Of a stretch of DNA of 64,000 nt, positions 48,301-60,207 are shown in pieces (the first letter of the stretch is position 1; every line of letters starts with the position of its first letter). Under the pieces are notes generated by a model, which ran no database searches, was not told the origin of the DNA, and saw nothing but the letters and a program-made list of their open reading frames with translations. The position numbers and the translations under genes were made by a program. The DNA is from Selaginella tamariscina (lineage: Eukaryota > Streptophyta > Lycopodiopsida > Selaginellales > Selaginellaceae), in assembly GCA_003024785.1 (NCBI GenBank), contig PUQB01000277.1, positions 220,144-284,143 on the forward strand, read 5' to 3'.

Positions 48301-49299
48301 ACCTTGGATGAAGAAGAAGAATAATTCATACACAATGACAAGGCAATAGACATGACATAGATTTCACACCTCCTTCTCAGCACACTATTCACATTAGCTT
48401 TGGGAAAAAAAAGTTTCCATAACTATCTTGACATGTGTTATTAACTATTAACCATGGTAAATATTATGAGTTCACAATTTCCACCAAAAATTAATATTGT
48501 AAGATTTGATAGTTTGAAAGTGATAATATACATTAGAATATATGCATAAGAGAGCATATTTCATGGTTTATCCTAGATTATTGAATACACATATACACAT
48601 GTTACATAGTAGTATGTAGACATACTACAAGTCTTTCTTAACTCACAAACCATAAAATGTATGCAAGGATATTTAAGTTTGTATATGGTTGTATTTTCAA
48701 CATTCCCTAGAAGGTAAATTTACAAAGATATGATATATTATACACATACATACATACTTATGCATACATATATACATTTATACATATGCATACATTCTTG
48801 GTGCATTCACTTTCTTTAGTGTATAGATTAATCTTTAGATGTAGGTACAAATGTTGATCAATGGTTTGAAGCTTGTAGATCCAAAACCACAATGGACTAG
48901 CATATATATCTAATGCTTGCAAATCCAATGACTTTGAAGTAAGCTTTACTTGCATACTTATATGAATGCCTTACAAGGGCACATGCATTAATAAATATAA
49001 TAATTTGTTGGTTTGTCGCTTACTCAAACATCATTCTTTGTGGATTAAACTCATTATATATGTATCTTAGTATAAATGAGCATGTTTATGGAAAAAAAAG
49101 GTTAATACACATTGATATTCCAAAATATAGAGTCTAAAATAATATATATATATACTCAAGAAAAGGTAAATTAGCCCTAAACAGGGTTAGGTTGGAGTAG
49201 AAATAGGGGCAAAAGCATGGTGAGGGCGCCAGGGAGAAGGCAGAGGTGCAAGTGTGGTATATGTAGGATAGAGAATCTAATAAGTAATTAAAGACTTGT

Positions 49300-52200
49300 C
49301 ACTGCAAACAGTGGCGAGGCACATGGAAAATGAGCGCTTGTAGAGATTGTGGCCAAGGGACAAGATAACCTTGGGCAAGTCTTACAAATGTTATGTCCTT
49401 TATGCAAGGCACACAATCCAAATGGGTTGTCATGGACAAAGAGTGGGCTTAGAAGGCACCAAAACATATCTAGATTTACCAACGACAGTTCTATTGTGAG
49501 CATCCAATTTTGCATACGTCAGAGGACATTGTGGTAAACAAGATGGCAACTGTTTTAGAGGACTATGAGGATGATTGTGAGGGTAGCTACACATTGATAT
49601 GCAGTCTCACAATGAAGGCAATTACACATCAATATACATGATCATAGTGAGGAAGATGACTCTGACACTTCTACTTAGTATCAAGTCTCGGACGTGGACT
49701 CTGGCTCACAAGATGTCGATGATGAAGACTTATGGTTTGATGTAGAGACTGAAGTGGATTGTGACGCTGAAGTGAAGGGTAACATTAAAGAGTTTAGGCA
49801 TGTAGATCCAACGCTCTATAATCTCCAAAGTAGGCTTGCATAAAATTTCTTTGGCTGACACTATTCTTAGAATAGTAGGTTTTTTATTAGCTTGACACAC
49901 AAATAAACATCATACGCATACAAACATAAGTACTTACATAAGATAGCTCTCTCACACACATGTTTAAATATTTATACATTTAATTGTTAGTGTTTCTATT
50001 TCACACAGTCTTTTTTGATAGATAATCATGCTTCATATCACGATGGAAGCTCATAATGCTTCAGAAGCACTTTAAGATGATGTTTTAAAATTCCTATTCA
50101 ATGATGAAAATGAGCCGAATCTCACATCATACTTTGTGAAGCTTGACTGTTGGGGCAAGAAACTTGGCTGTATAACATCCCTCGATCCATGAAGACTCTA
50201 AAAACACTTTTAAAGAGTATGAGCATGCCAGCACTTAGAAAGTAAGAATGTTTGTTTTAAAATATAATAACATATATATATGTAGATATAAATACACACA
50301 ATGAGATATGCATGTGTATTTGTATACAATAACTAATATATACTTATATACGTACAAGGTATGATGCATGTTTCCTGGAGGTACAACACACAATGTGGCC
50401 AATCCACACATATTTAAGGATGTAGTAGATGAAGATGTCCAAGTAGCACGATCCAATGATGGAAGTGCCCAACTTGTGACATAACTCGAAAGAATGCAGT
50501 CAATTTTCTTCACACACCAGTAGGGCCAAGACTTTAGCAAATGGCTGGCAATAGCACTATCATTAATGAGTACACAACACCTTGGAAAGACAACTCAACT
50601 TGGAAAGACAAACATGAGAACCAAACACCAGATGTTATGCAAGAAGTGTGGCATGGCTCAAAATGGAGGAAGTACCAAGATTTCTTCAAATCTAACGAGG
50701 ACTGGACTCTCCCGACAACTTGTTCAAGCTGTAGATCTAGCTATGTAGCTTGGCCCGATGAACATGACGTTGTGTGAAAGAGAGGACCATTCGAAGTGTT
50801 CTCTTTCGGTTAACTTGTCTCCATTGTAAGCAAGGTTTAACTGGCAACCAGAACGTGTAATGGGTAACATTCACAACATTGCACTATTACTACACATGGG
50901 TGGCTTCCAAGATGAGTACCAGAGTACGAAGTGTTATGGCATGGAGTGTGGCAACACTTAATGGAGGGACTGACAGTTTCTTGGGAAAGACTGATTTCAT
51001 ACTCCCAATGATCTTTGTGCCAGTTGGGAGTGTTCCTACTAGTAGGGATATGTATGACATCTTTTTGAAGATCATCAGATCATTCAGATGATCTGAACAA
51101 TATCTTTTTGTATGGAGTGAATGTATCTACTATTGGCAAGGTGGATCCAAGCCTTCCCCATATGGAGAAGAACTTTACACAAAGGGCAATCATTTTTTGT
51201 TGTAGCTGGAGCAGAACTTTACACAAAGGGCAACCGTTTTTGCTGTAGCTGGAGATCATATAGCCCAATGCAAAATAACCAAGACTTCACAATGTAAGTA
51301 TCTATTCGTTTGTATGGTATACCATACTAAACTACTTACATGGGCATTATTCATGTTGGCAGTGTGCAGTTGACAACAGTCAAACAAGGTCAAGGTATGT
51401 AGATAGAAGGGGATTTCACATGTGCATTCCAGCTCTGTGATATGCAATTAGTGGCAAATTAACTTCATCGGATGAGTTTGGGGCAAGCATCAACGTGGCT
51501 TCGAGGACAGCCGGCACTATTAAATTTATTTGATACCTAAGGATTGAACTTGTTGCATGATACAGTTATCGATATGATGCACACATGGTCTTTGGGAGCA
51601 TGCTAGAAAGCTAATAGAGCATCATTTGCTAAAGAGAGAAGGTTAGCACACTCAGTCGTTCGATCTACAAAGAGGATTGAGGACTTTAAGGTTGCACGTA
51701 CTTGCAACATGAAAGCAACTTCTAGAGCTCCAAAAAATCCACATGATTGTCTGAGCTTCATGAGAGCAAATGAGCATGAGCATTTCCTTCGTTGGTATGC
51801 TAACTATGTGCATCATGATTTACTGTGTTCTGAGCAAGCGGACATAAATCGGCTTGTGACGGATCTATCAAGAGTATTTTTTGATCTCTCTAGAAGACAT
51901 GGGTGGACTATTGAGTGGCTAGAGAATACGAGGACATTGTTGCACACATGGAGATGACGTACACATCAACTACATGGAGCTAACCAAAGTATATTGGACC
52001 ACTTACTTGGTGCATGCCACATTATTGACGACATATATAGGTGCCCCCACACACACAAGAAAGAGAGAGATACGTGTTTGCATGTGATTGTGTGGAGAGA
52101 GAGGGAGAGAGAGCTCCACATACACACAAACACATACTTTACTCTTTCTCGCTCCACACACATGAATGTGTATTAGTCTCTCTCTATCTCTGCACACAAA

Positions 52201-53455
52201 CACGAACATGTATTTTACTCTCTCCACACACAAACACATACATAGAGAGACATGTTGTGTGTGTGAGAGAGAGAGAGAGAGCCCACACACACACAAACAT
52301 GTATTTGTCTCCATACACACAAACACGTAGTTTACTCTCTCCACACATACACATAAACATGTATTAGTCTTTTTCTCTAACTCTGAACACACAAGCACGT
52401 ATTCTACTCTCCACACACACACGTAGAGCAAGAGAGAGGGAGAGAGTACGCATCTCCCTGACACAAAAACAAGTATTTAGTCTCTCTCCACATACACACA
52501 TACTTTACTCTTTCTCTCTCCACACACACATGAACATGTATTGGTCTCTCTCTATCTCTGCACACACACAAACACGTATTCTACTCTCTCCACACACACA
52601 CACAGATGTGTTTGTGTGTGTGTGTGGAGGGACGCAGAGGGAGAGAGAGAGAGAGAATGCATCTCCCTCCTACAAAAGGTATTTTAGCTACCCACATACA
52701 TGTAATTTACTCTTTCTCTCTCCACGCACACATAAACATGTATTGGCCTCTCTCTACCTCTGCACACACACACAAACACTTATTCTACTCTCCACACACA
52801 CACACACACACACACAAAGCTCCCAAGTAACACACACACATCATTGAAATCATGAGATCAGTAAATATACACCGATATTCACAAAAAGAGAATAAATATA
52901 GAACATTTACACACATATGTACTTGCTTATGTAAGTTTTTACTTTACAGATTTGGGCACCATGATATGTTTTGGTGCTACAAATTCGAGTGCATGTTTTG
53001 TGATCTCAATGCTGTAAGCACCAATAAGAAACAGTTGGAGATCACTTTTGGCAGGAGTATGAACCGATATTTCTTTTCAAAAACTCTTCTTGTTAAGTTA
53101 ATGGACAAGGATGGCTTATTGCCGAATGAGAGGAGACAAAATCCTTTAGCTCGAGCTATCCTAGATGAATATGTGGTTTGAAAACTAGACATAGGTTATG
53201 TCCTTGCCAAGAAGGAAGAGGATGCCATGTACTTGTGGTCGTGCTCAAATAGTCTATGGAGAGTTGTGTTACTACAGAAGGGTGTGGTTATCGGGAAGGG
53301 TGTGAGGAGGCCATTGTCTACCACAGAAATGGCGTACATGGGGTCACACAATGTCATCATAGTTGGGGAGCCGGTCGGTATACATTTTAGTAAGGTATTG
53401 ATGAATGGCACCATATATACAACACCATGGTTGAAATTGTATGTGTCTTAAATCC
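49300..53455 (+). pseudogene. probable Tnp2-type (CACTA/EnSpm-like) transposon relic
   Basis: Scattered plus-strand blocks: an acidic stretch near 49,690-49,840 (WFDVETEVDCDAEV); DVMQEVWHGSKWRKYQDFF (50,610-50,700); IFVPVGSVPTSRDMYDIFLK (about 51,010-51,070); RAPKNPHDCLSFMRANEHEH then LRWYANYVHH (51,709-51,957); and FGHHDMFWCYKFE plus NKKQLEITFGRSMNRYF (about 52,950-53,080), followed by open frames to 53,450. The last block resembles the DUF4218-type region of Tnp2 elements (aromatic-rich W-x-Y/F-x-FER motif followed by a LE-x-x-x-x-R helix). The order fits a Tnp2 transposase gene. No terminal repeats found. It is interrupted by a simple-sequence tract at 52.0-52.85 kb and many stops. An unrelated host gene cannot be excluded. 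Confidence 0.4.
52030..52845 (+). repeat. CT/CA low-complexity tandem tract
   Basis: Composed of CACACACAAACACGTATT, CTACTCTCTC and GAGAGAGAGAG words; a loose unit of about 95 bp (CTCTCTCC, ACACACAC, ATGAACATGTATT) recurs several times. Long open frames on both strands are artefacts. Confidence 0.85.
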
Positions 53456-54190
53456 CACTCCATATGAACTGGATTGAGTGGCACTTTTTAATTATGTGGT
53501 CATGGTCTCAATAGTGGAGGGGATGAAGTGTTCTTCTCTAGAGACTATCACCAATATAGTGTAACAAAGATGGGGACTGAGAGAGATCAAGGAACTGGTG
53601 TATATGTAGTTGTTTCAACTATGACATTTTGGATCCACAGGACATGCAACCTGTGAGTAGTTTGAAAGGGGAATTGTGTATGCCACCTTTTAGGATGGGA
53701 GAGGCAATGGTAATATGATTGTCATGCCCTCTATAACCACCACATTTCCTACACGATGTCTGGGTATGTGATGTATTTAATAAGATTGAGTGTTTTTCTG
53801 TTTATGTTTACTATCTCGTAAGTTGGTGAGGCAAACAATAGTCAGTCCAAGAAGGTTGACACACGCAGGTGAACCATTTATTTTTGAAGAGGTTCTGTTT
53901 TACAAAGTTGATACTTATAATACTTTTGACCCTCATTTCTCAACCCTCGTTTTTAACAAGAAGTGAATATCTGTTCTTTACACCCTTGTTTTCAACCTTT
54001 ATTTCATACCCTTATCACCATTTCAGGTTTCCTGTGTAACGTAAATATATAAATTTAACAAATGTAAATAAATATTGTACAACATTACTTAATAAATGTA
54101 ATATAAACGATGTAAAATTAAAATGTATAAAAATAAATGTATGATATATAAGATAATATGGTAAACTTTACTGTATATAAGCACAGAATT
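53456..54190. other. intergenic, no clear gene
   Basis: 53,460-53,900 may be further decay of the Tnp2-like relic (moderate GC, no open frame). From 53,900 on it is AT-rich with nothing recognised. Confidence 0.35.
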
Positions 54191-54191
54191 T

Positions 54192-54236
54192 AGTGGTTTA
54201 GGGTTTAGGGTTTACTCAAGCCTAAACCCTAAACCA
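54192..54236. repeat. interstitial telomere-like repeat, inverted
   Basis: GGTTTAGGGTTTAGGG is followed after about 10 nt by CCTAAACCCTAAACC, so plant-type TTTAGGG repeats meet head to head and can form a hairpin. Further TTTAGGG blocks lie at about 54,643 and 54,795, and a triple run at 54,860-54,880. Confidence 0.85.
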
Positions 54237-54938
54237 GCCACACATTCAATGACGTGTAAGACTATGCATAAACACATATTAAACATGAACATATATTAAA
54301 CCCTATACCTTTAATGCAAAGGATTATGTATGTAATTATAGGAGTTAGTTGATAATATTTTATAAAAACAATGCAAGATCACTATTAATATGCATAGAAA
54401 ATATGTTTGTAAAGAAATTTTAGAGTTATAATATAGTGGAGAGACGAAAAGATGAAGTTTGTTTATGTGTGTATATATAAAGGAAATTCTATACACAATT
54501 ATACAAGACTATATAAACACATAAAACAAAAAAATGACTTCACACACACTCATGTAGAATAATTATATTAAGATAAGTAAACATATTAATTAAGTTTTTT
54601 ATAAGACAAAATATTATGGGTATCTGGTTTAAGGTTTAAACTTTAACCCCTAAACCTTATTCATAATTAACCCAATTTGTTTATACAAAAGCACCCAAAC
54701 ATGTTATGTTATGAAAACATGCATATATATATATATTTTATATATATATCTCATATATATAGAAACATATGGTGTAAGGTGTAAGGTTTAAGCTTTAGGG
54801 TTTAAAACTCTATTTTATATCAATTATACATAAGAAAGAAATATATATGCATAAGAAAGTTTAGGGTTTAGGGTTTAGAACTCCATCTAGAATCCAACAA
54901 AGCCTCTAATTACTATTATAAATACATATACACACACT

Positions 54939-54974
54939 ATCCAGGATCATATGGACCAGTTGGTTAACACATTG
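54939..54974 (+). repeat. fragment of the chromovirus LTR / tRNA-like sequence
   Basis: About 35 bp (ATCCAGGATCATATGGACC, AGTTGGTTAACACA) match the plus strand of the chromovirus LTR near 37,688-37,720. Only the A-box half is present. Confidence 0.7.
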
Positions 54975-55024
54975 TAACGATGAATTGGATACATGAACTT
55001 GTTAAAACAAACATATACACCGCT

Positions 55025-56310
55025 AACAATACACATTATCTTTCCCTTTCTCCACATATATAACTCTGCTTTCAAATAAATTTTCAGCGTATTAATATGT
55101 AGTATTGTGGATATGTATAGTAGTGGGTTTCTTATTATGTGGATTTATTATATATTAAATTATACATTTAAATATCTTTATACATTTACATCATTTACAT
55201 TTAAACATCTCTCTCTCTCACACACATATATATACATATGACATTAGGGATTGTGCTTGTTAGAGTTTATGTGAGAGCGGTGCGGTAACAAGGCTATTAC
55301 TAGAAGTGACAAGGCACAATGGTGACAATCTACACTCAAGTATGCATGTGTGTGTGGATGTGTATTTATAATGTTATGTATGTGCATATATATAATATGT
55401 ATAAATATATCATGTGTATACATTTTTAATATACACAAATTCAATTTTATACACACGCTAACATACACATTATCTTTCCCTTTCTCCACATATATAACTC
55501 TGCTTTCAAATAAATTTTCAGCGTATTAATATGTAGTATTGTGGATATGTATAGTAGTGGGTTTCTTATTATGTGGATTTATTATATATTAAATTATACA
55601 TTTAAATATCTTTATACATTTACATCATTTACATTTATAACATCTCTCTCTCACACACATATATATACATATGACATTAGGGATTGTGCTTGTTAGAGTT
55701 TATGTGAGAGCGTGGCGGTAACAAGGCTATTACTAGAAGTGACAAGGCACAGTGGTGACAATCTACACTCAAGTATGCATGTATGTTGTGGATGTGTATT
55801 TATAATGTTATGTATGTGCATATATATAATATGTATAAATATATCATGTGTATACATTTTAATATACACAAATTCATTTTCTATTGAATAAAAATGTATG
55901 TGTATTTGCATTGTTATGTATGGCAAGAGAAGTATTGTGGATATGTATAGTAGGGTTTCTTATTATGTGGATTTATATATATTAAATTATACATTTAAAT
56001 ATCTTTATACATTTACATCATTTACATTTATAACATCTCTCTCTCACACACACATATATATACATATGACATTAGGGATTGTGCTTGTTAGAGTTTTGTA
56101 GTGAGAGCGTGGCGGTAACAAGGCTATTACTAGAAGTGACAAGGCACAGTGGTGACAATCTACGGATATGTATTTATAATGTTATGTATGTGCATATATA
56201 TAATATGTATAAATATATCATGTGTATACATTTTTAATATACACAAATTCATTTTCTATTGAATAAAAATGTATGTGTATTTGCATTGTTATGTATGGCA
56301 AGAGAGTCTT
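55025..56310 (+). repeat. tandem triplication of a unit of about 440 bp
   Basis: Unit 1 about 55,025-55,464, unit 2 about 55,465-55,930, unit 3 about 55,931-56,310 (truncated at its start and with an internal gap). Shared landmarks are GTATTGTGGATATGTATAG, GACATTAGGGATTGTGCTTG, GGTAACAAGGCTATTACTAG and ATATACACAAATTCA. Units 2 and 3 are closer to each other than to unit 1. No coding capacity. Confidence 0.95.
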
Positions 56311-57060
56311 CACACTTGTTATCTCTTGTATTCATCTTAATAATGCAAGTGCATCTTATGTGGAATCATGTACATATGTATAGATGAATGGTTTTTATAA
56401 AAAAGGACTTTATGTGAGCGTCAACATGGCTATGACCAAAATAAGTTCTTTCCCCTTACTTGGAGATTAATTAGGCAATGAGAAGGTAGTAAAATATATA
56501 CATAAATATCAGTATAAGAAAGTAACCTACTGTTTTAACAAGAAGGTGATCCTTTTTAAAACAATACTTGTTAAAAGAAGACATGAATAGTACTTGTTAA
56601 TAGTATGTATATGTATATAATATATATAAATGTATCATGTGCATACATTTTTAGTATACACAAATGTATAAATTTGTTTTCTATTGAATAAAAATGTATG
56701 TGTATTTTATGTATGTATGTGGATGTGTATTTGTGTTGTTATGTATGTATATGGATGTGTATTTGTAGTGTTATGTATGTATGTGGATGTGTATCTGCAT
56801 TGTTTATGAAAGATAATATCTTAATTGATATGTTCATAGTGTGCATAAATGTATACACTCTTAGTATACACAAACATATATGTATTTTTATTGTAAGAAA
56901 TGTATATATGTTAATCTACTGTACATTGATCAATCTTAGAATATTTCCAAAAATATTCCTAAAGAATTTTATTTTATACTTAAGTAATATCAAATATTCA
57001 TATAAGAATCTAGAATATTCTTGAAAAAGTTTATATTGGACTTATCTTCTTGAAACCTTC
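56311..57060. other. AT-rich intergenic with TATGTATGTGGATGTG repeats
   Basis: Near 56,700-56,800 a 40-50-bp unit with GTATGTGGATGTGTAT recurs three times. No gene seen. Confidence 0.5.
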
Positions 57061-57071
57061 TTGTCTAGCCT

Positions 57072-57262
57072 GTAGGATTAATCCTGTTCGCATTCTTCTT
57101 ATCCTCTAAGACCACAGTGGATTTATCATGCATGCCGCTAGTCTCCATGGCAGCCAATGGGATTTATCATGCCAAAGCTTTATTGCCCTCATGAACATAT
57201 GACATGATTTATCTTGCTAAAGCCTTATTATTTTCATGGTAGTTGGTGGGATTTATCCTGTC
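57072..57262 (+). repeat. array of five palindromic GGATTTATCC-type units, 43-bp period
   Basis: Core motifs at about 57,072 (TAGGATTAATCCTG), 57,115 (GTGGATTTATCATGC), 57,157 (TGGGATTTATCATGCC), 57,200 (CATGATTTATCTTGC) and 57,244 (GTGGGATTTATCCTGTC) are 42-44 bp apart. The spacers share AAGC(C/T)TTATTG and CATG words. Same unit as 63,610-63,991. It lies about 1.5 kb beyond the 3' end of the FCP1-like gene. Confidence 0.85.
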
Positions 57263-57540
57263 AAAGCATTGTTGCCCTTCAAAAACCCTAACATTATAAG
57301 TTCTCTCACAGGCAAATATAATAAATTAAAACTATATAAACATGTAATATGCTTGCTTGAAGCATTTTTACATATTAAGATTCATTTAATCAAGTCACTT
57401 GCTCGGTGGTGTACAATTCCAAGTTCTTTCATCACTTTCTTATGACACACAGACTTTAAGTTGCAAAACTAACATATTTTAATTCTCTTCTCTAAGAGTA
57501 CATCACACGTTCTTATCAAAATAAATAATATATTGAACTG

Positions 57541-57697
57541 GTTGATACATGAATATAAAAGTGTATTCATGAAACATTTTGAAAACTGAAAAGGTCACGA
57601 TAAAATTATTTACAAAACTATATATAAATAATATTATCGCGATCTTTAAGTTTTGTAAAATGTCTCATGAATATACTTCTATATTCATGAATCAACA
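57541..57697. repeat. short fold-back (hairpin) element
   Basis: Arms of about 67 nt (57,541-57,608 and 57,631-57,697) pair at most positions; for example GTTGATACATGAATATAAAA pairs with TATATTCATGAATCAAC. The loop is about 22 nt. Looks like a small MITE or fold-back repeat; no clear target duplication. Confidence 0.7.
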
Positions 57698-57719
57698 CAA
57701 TTAATATCTTATTCATTTT

Positions 57720-58750
57720 AATAAAAACATGTGTTATATGAATAAAAAATGAAATGACTAAATAAGGTGAAAGACTTAATGTGTCTTCTTAATCTCACTT
57801 ACATTGTTTACAATATAATTGTAATTAACGTGATTTTCAACCTATGCATTCTAGAGTGGTTAACTATAAAATGAGATTTTAACTATTACTTTTACATAAA
57901 GAATTTAAAGTGCATGTTAATAAATACATTAGAAAGATTGAGAATAAGGTTATCTTTAAATTAATGCTTACATCAGATGACTTGTAGTGTAGGTATAAGT
58001 TTGGTGGGAGCTTCTAGTGTTATTATTCCTTGTCCCATTTAAAATTCCTCCTTATGCATTTTTATATTTAACACATTGTACTTTATTGAACTTGTTATTA
58101 ATGTTGTTATTAAATTAGTTTCTTGTCAATGTTTCTTGCTGCATGAATTATGCATATGTTATGGTATATATATAATCATAGTTTTGAAATTATATTTTAG
58201 AAGCCCATAAAATGAGTAAACAAATTATATATATATATATATATATATATAATTCAAAACATGACTTACATAACACAAGAATGATAAAGTGCATAAACAT
58301 AGGTGTTAGAATCAATTATAATTTCTTAACGAATGAAGGCTTATCTAATCAAGTACCAATTTTATTATGCGGGAACACTAATAATATATATACCATAGCA
58401 CCTGCATTCATGGGAATACTAGTTAATGGTTAAGACCACCTTTCACATTTTGTAACCATATATCTATTAAAAGATCTTGTAATGCACGTTGTAACTAAAG
58501 TGGGCCATGATACGTGAAAATGGAATATAAAATAAATTACTAATTAATACTTAAGTTTTAATTATTAATTAATCATTTAATTAATATGTAATTAAGCCTT
58601 AAATATTAATTAATTAATTAATTAATCCTTCAATAACCTTACTTAGTAAGGAATATTCCTAAAATATCTTAGAATATTCATATTATTCTAAAAATAGTTT
58701 ACAATAATGAAGAAATACTATCAAACATAATTACAAATGAAATCATTTCT
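57720..58750. other. AT-rich intergenic
   Basis: Includes a TA microsatellite at about 58,226-58,252 and ATTAATTA runs near 58,600. No gene seen. Confidence 0.5.
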
Positions 58751-58752
58751 TA

Positions 58753-59941
58753 TCAACATGTTAATTTTTTATAAATACTTTTTCCTATCATACAGAGAAA
58801 TCTCCTCATTTTGTCTAAATCATCACTCTCCGGATTAATCAAATCATTTTGGTCAATATCTTGATGTTGTTGCCACCACTTAACACTCTCACGAATGCAA
58901 TTGGGAGTTGCCATCCTTGTTAATACATAAGATGTAATAAGAAAGGTCTGCATAAAGGCTCATCTAAAAACTGACGTTCCTTAAGAATAATATTATAAAG
59001 CGCCCGGTTGCTATCCTTCATTTTATAAAATTCAAATCACGAGAAAGAAAAGCTTCAGGAAATGTATGATACGGTGGATACTGCTCACAAAAATTTTCGA
59101 GATTCTTCTTTCTGAGGCACGTATCCAAGTAGTTCACTAGCTCATCCATGATATCGGTATCAGAATATGGATCGAAAGTGATTGGATGAATACAAGCAAT
59201 GTTTTGGTTGAGCATAGCCTTCTGAGGAGAGTCGTCTACTACTAAGATATGTGCATTCTTCATTATCCTTAAGCGACTGATCTCCCCATGAGTCCCAATT
59301 ATTCTTTCATTCTTGAAGAAGTATGGCTTGCTTTCCTTTCTTATATTGTGAAATTCGAGAGGTTTATAACACATTCGCTGGTCAAAAATCCAATCTTTAC
59401 GAATCACCTCTTCTGCAACACTACAATGTTTCTTAAGCAAATTCAACAGCGGTGTTAAGTTATGAATCTGCATGCATGACCAAATCCCCACAAGCGCACC
59501 CATCTCCTTAAGCTTTTGAAAGAGACGATCCAACCCTGGACGAAAAATAATATCATATCGAAATTTACCATGACAAGGAATGAAATCTCCTTGTTTGATT
59601 TCTTTTTTCCTATCCTCGGGCCTTTGTCGATGAAGCAGAACACCATTGACATCCAACAACACAATATGGCCATGAGTAACATGAGATAGCGTTGCCTCTT
59701 GAATACTTTGCAAATCACTTGTTTGCTCCCTTTCACATTTATCCGTTGCCACTATCTCGTTGCCTATCCCTTCATCATTTAATTGTACATCATCCTTACA
59801 AGATTCAGATATTGCATGCGCTGAAGAAATTGATTTCGGAACTGAAGCCAATAAAAATGATGATGAAAAAACTGAAGTGGCCCCCATGGTAACGATGTTT
59901 TGAGCTGCATTATTATCCATTTCCTGCATGAACTCTGTCAT
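58753..59941 (-). CDS. FCP1-like HAD-family protein, copy 2
   Basis: NIF/FCP1-type HAD domain. Motif I is VLLDVNGVLLHR (about 59,670): first Asp present, second Asp replaced by Asn, as in several plant FCP1-like proteins with a DLNG motif. Motif II is GIWSCMQIHNL, and motif III is HILVVDDSPQKAMLN with the paired acidic residues intact. The first ATG in this frame is at 59,941 (MTEFMQEMDNNAAQ); the upstream reading meets a stop. The frame is open to 59,018; a one-base shift near 59,035 (AAA here, AAAA in copy 1) then interrupts it, and the C-terminal part continues in another frame to 58,753. Full length would be about 390 residues. It lies about 270 bp downstream of the ParB/methyltransferase-like gene on the same strand, and the pair was duplicated together. 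FCP1-like enzymes dephosphorylate phosphoserine on nuclear proteins; activity here is uncertain. Confidence 0.7.
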
Positions 59942-60207
59942 TCTGACATGTGGCACAAGAAATTGTCGCCAAACCCCTCTCTTACCTCATGCCAATGCTG
60001 AAAATCCATGTTCTCAATTTTCATTACATCTGCAAAATGATAATTAGCTGACCTTAAAATTATCAAGGTATATTATTTACCTTGTTAATGTGTGACCCAT
60101 GTTTGAACTAAAAGCTTCATTAATCCTTGAGAATTTATTTTCTGTACAAATATAAAAAAATATACAAAAATGCCTTATGTTACACTCATTTACAACTATT
60201 CATCACT

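Noticed and set aside
52003-52464. 153-codon Cys/Val-rich open frame
   Set aside because: Translation of CA/GA simple sequence.
58212-58433. 73-codon open frame starting in a TA run
   Set aside because: Begins in microsatellite sequence, no recognisable domain and no sign of selection.
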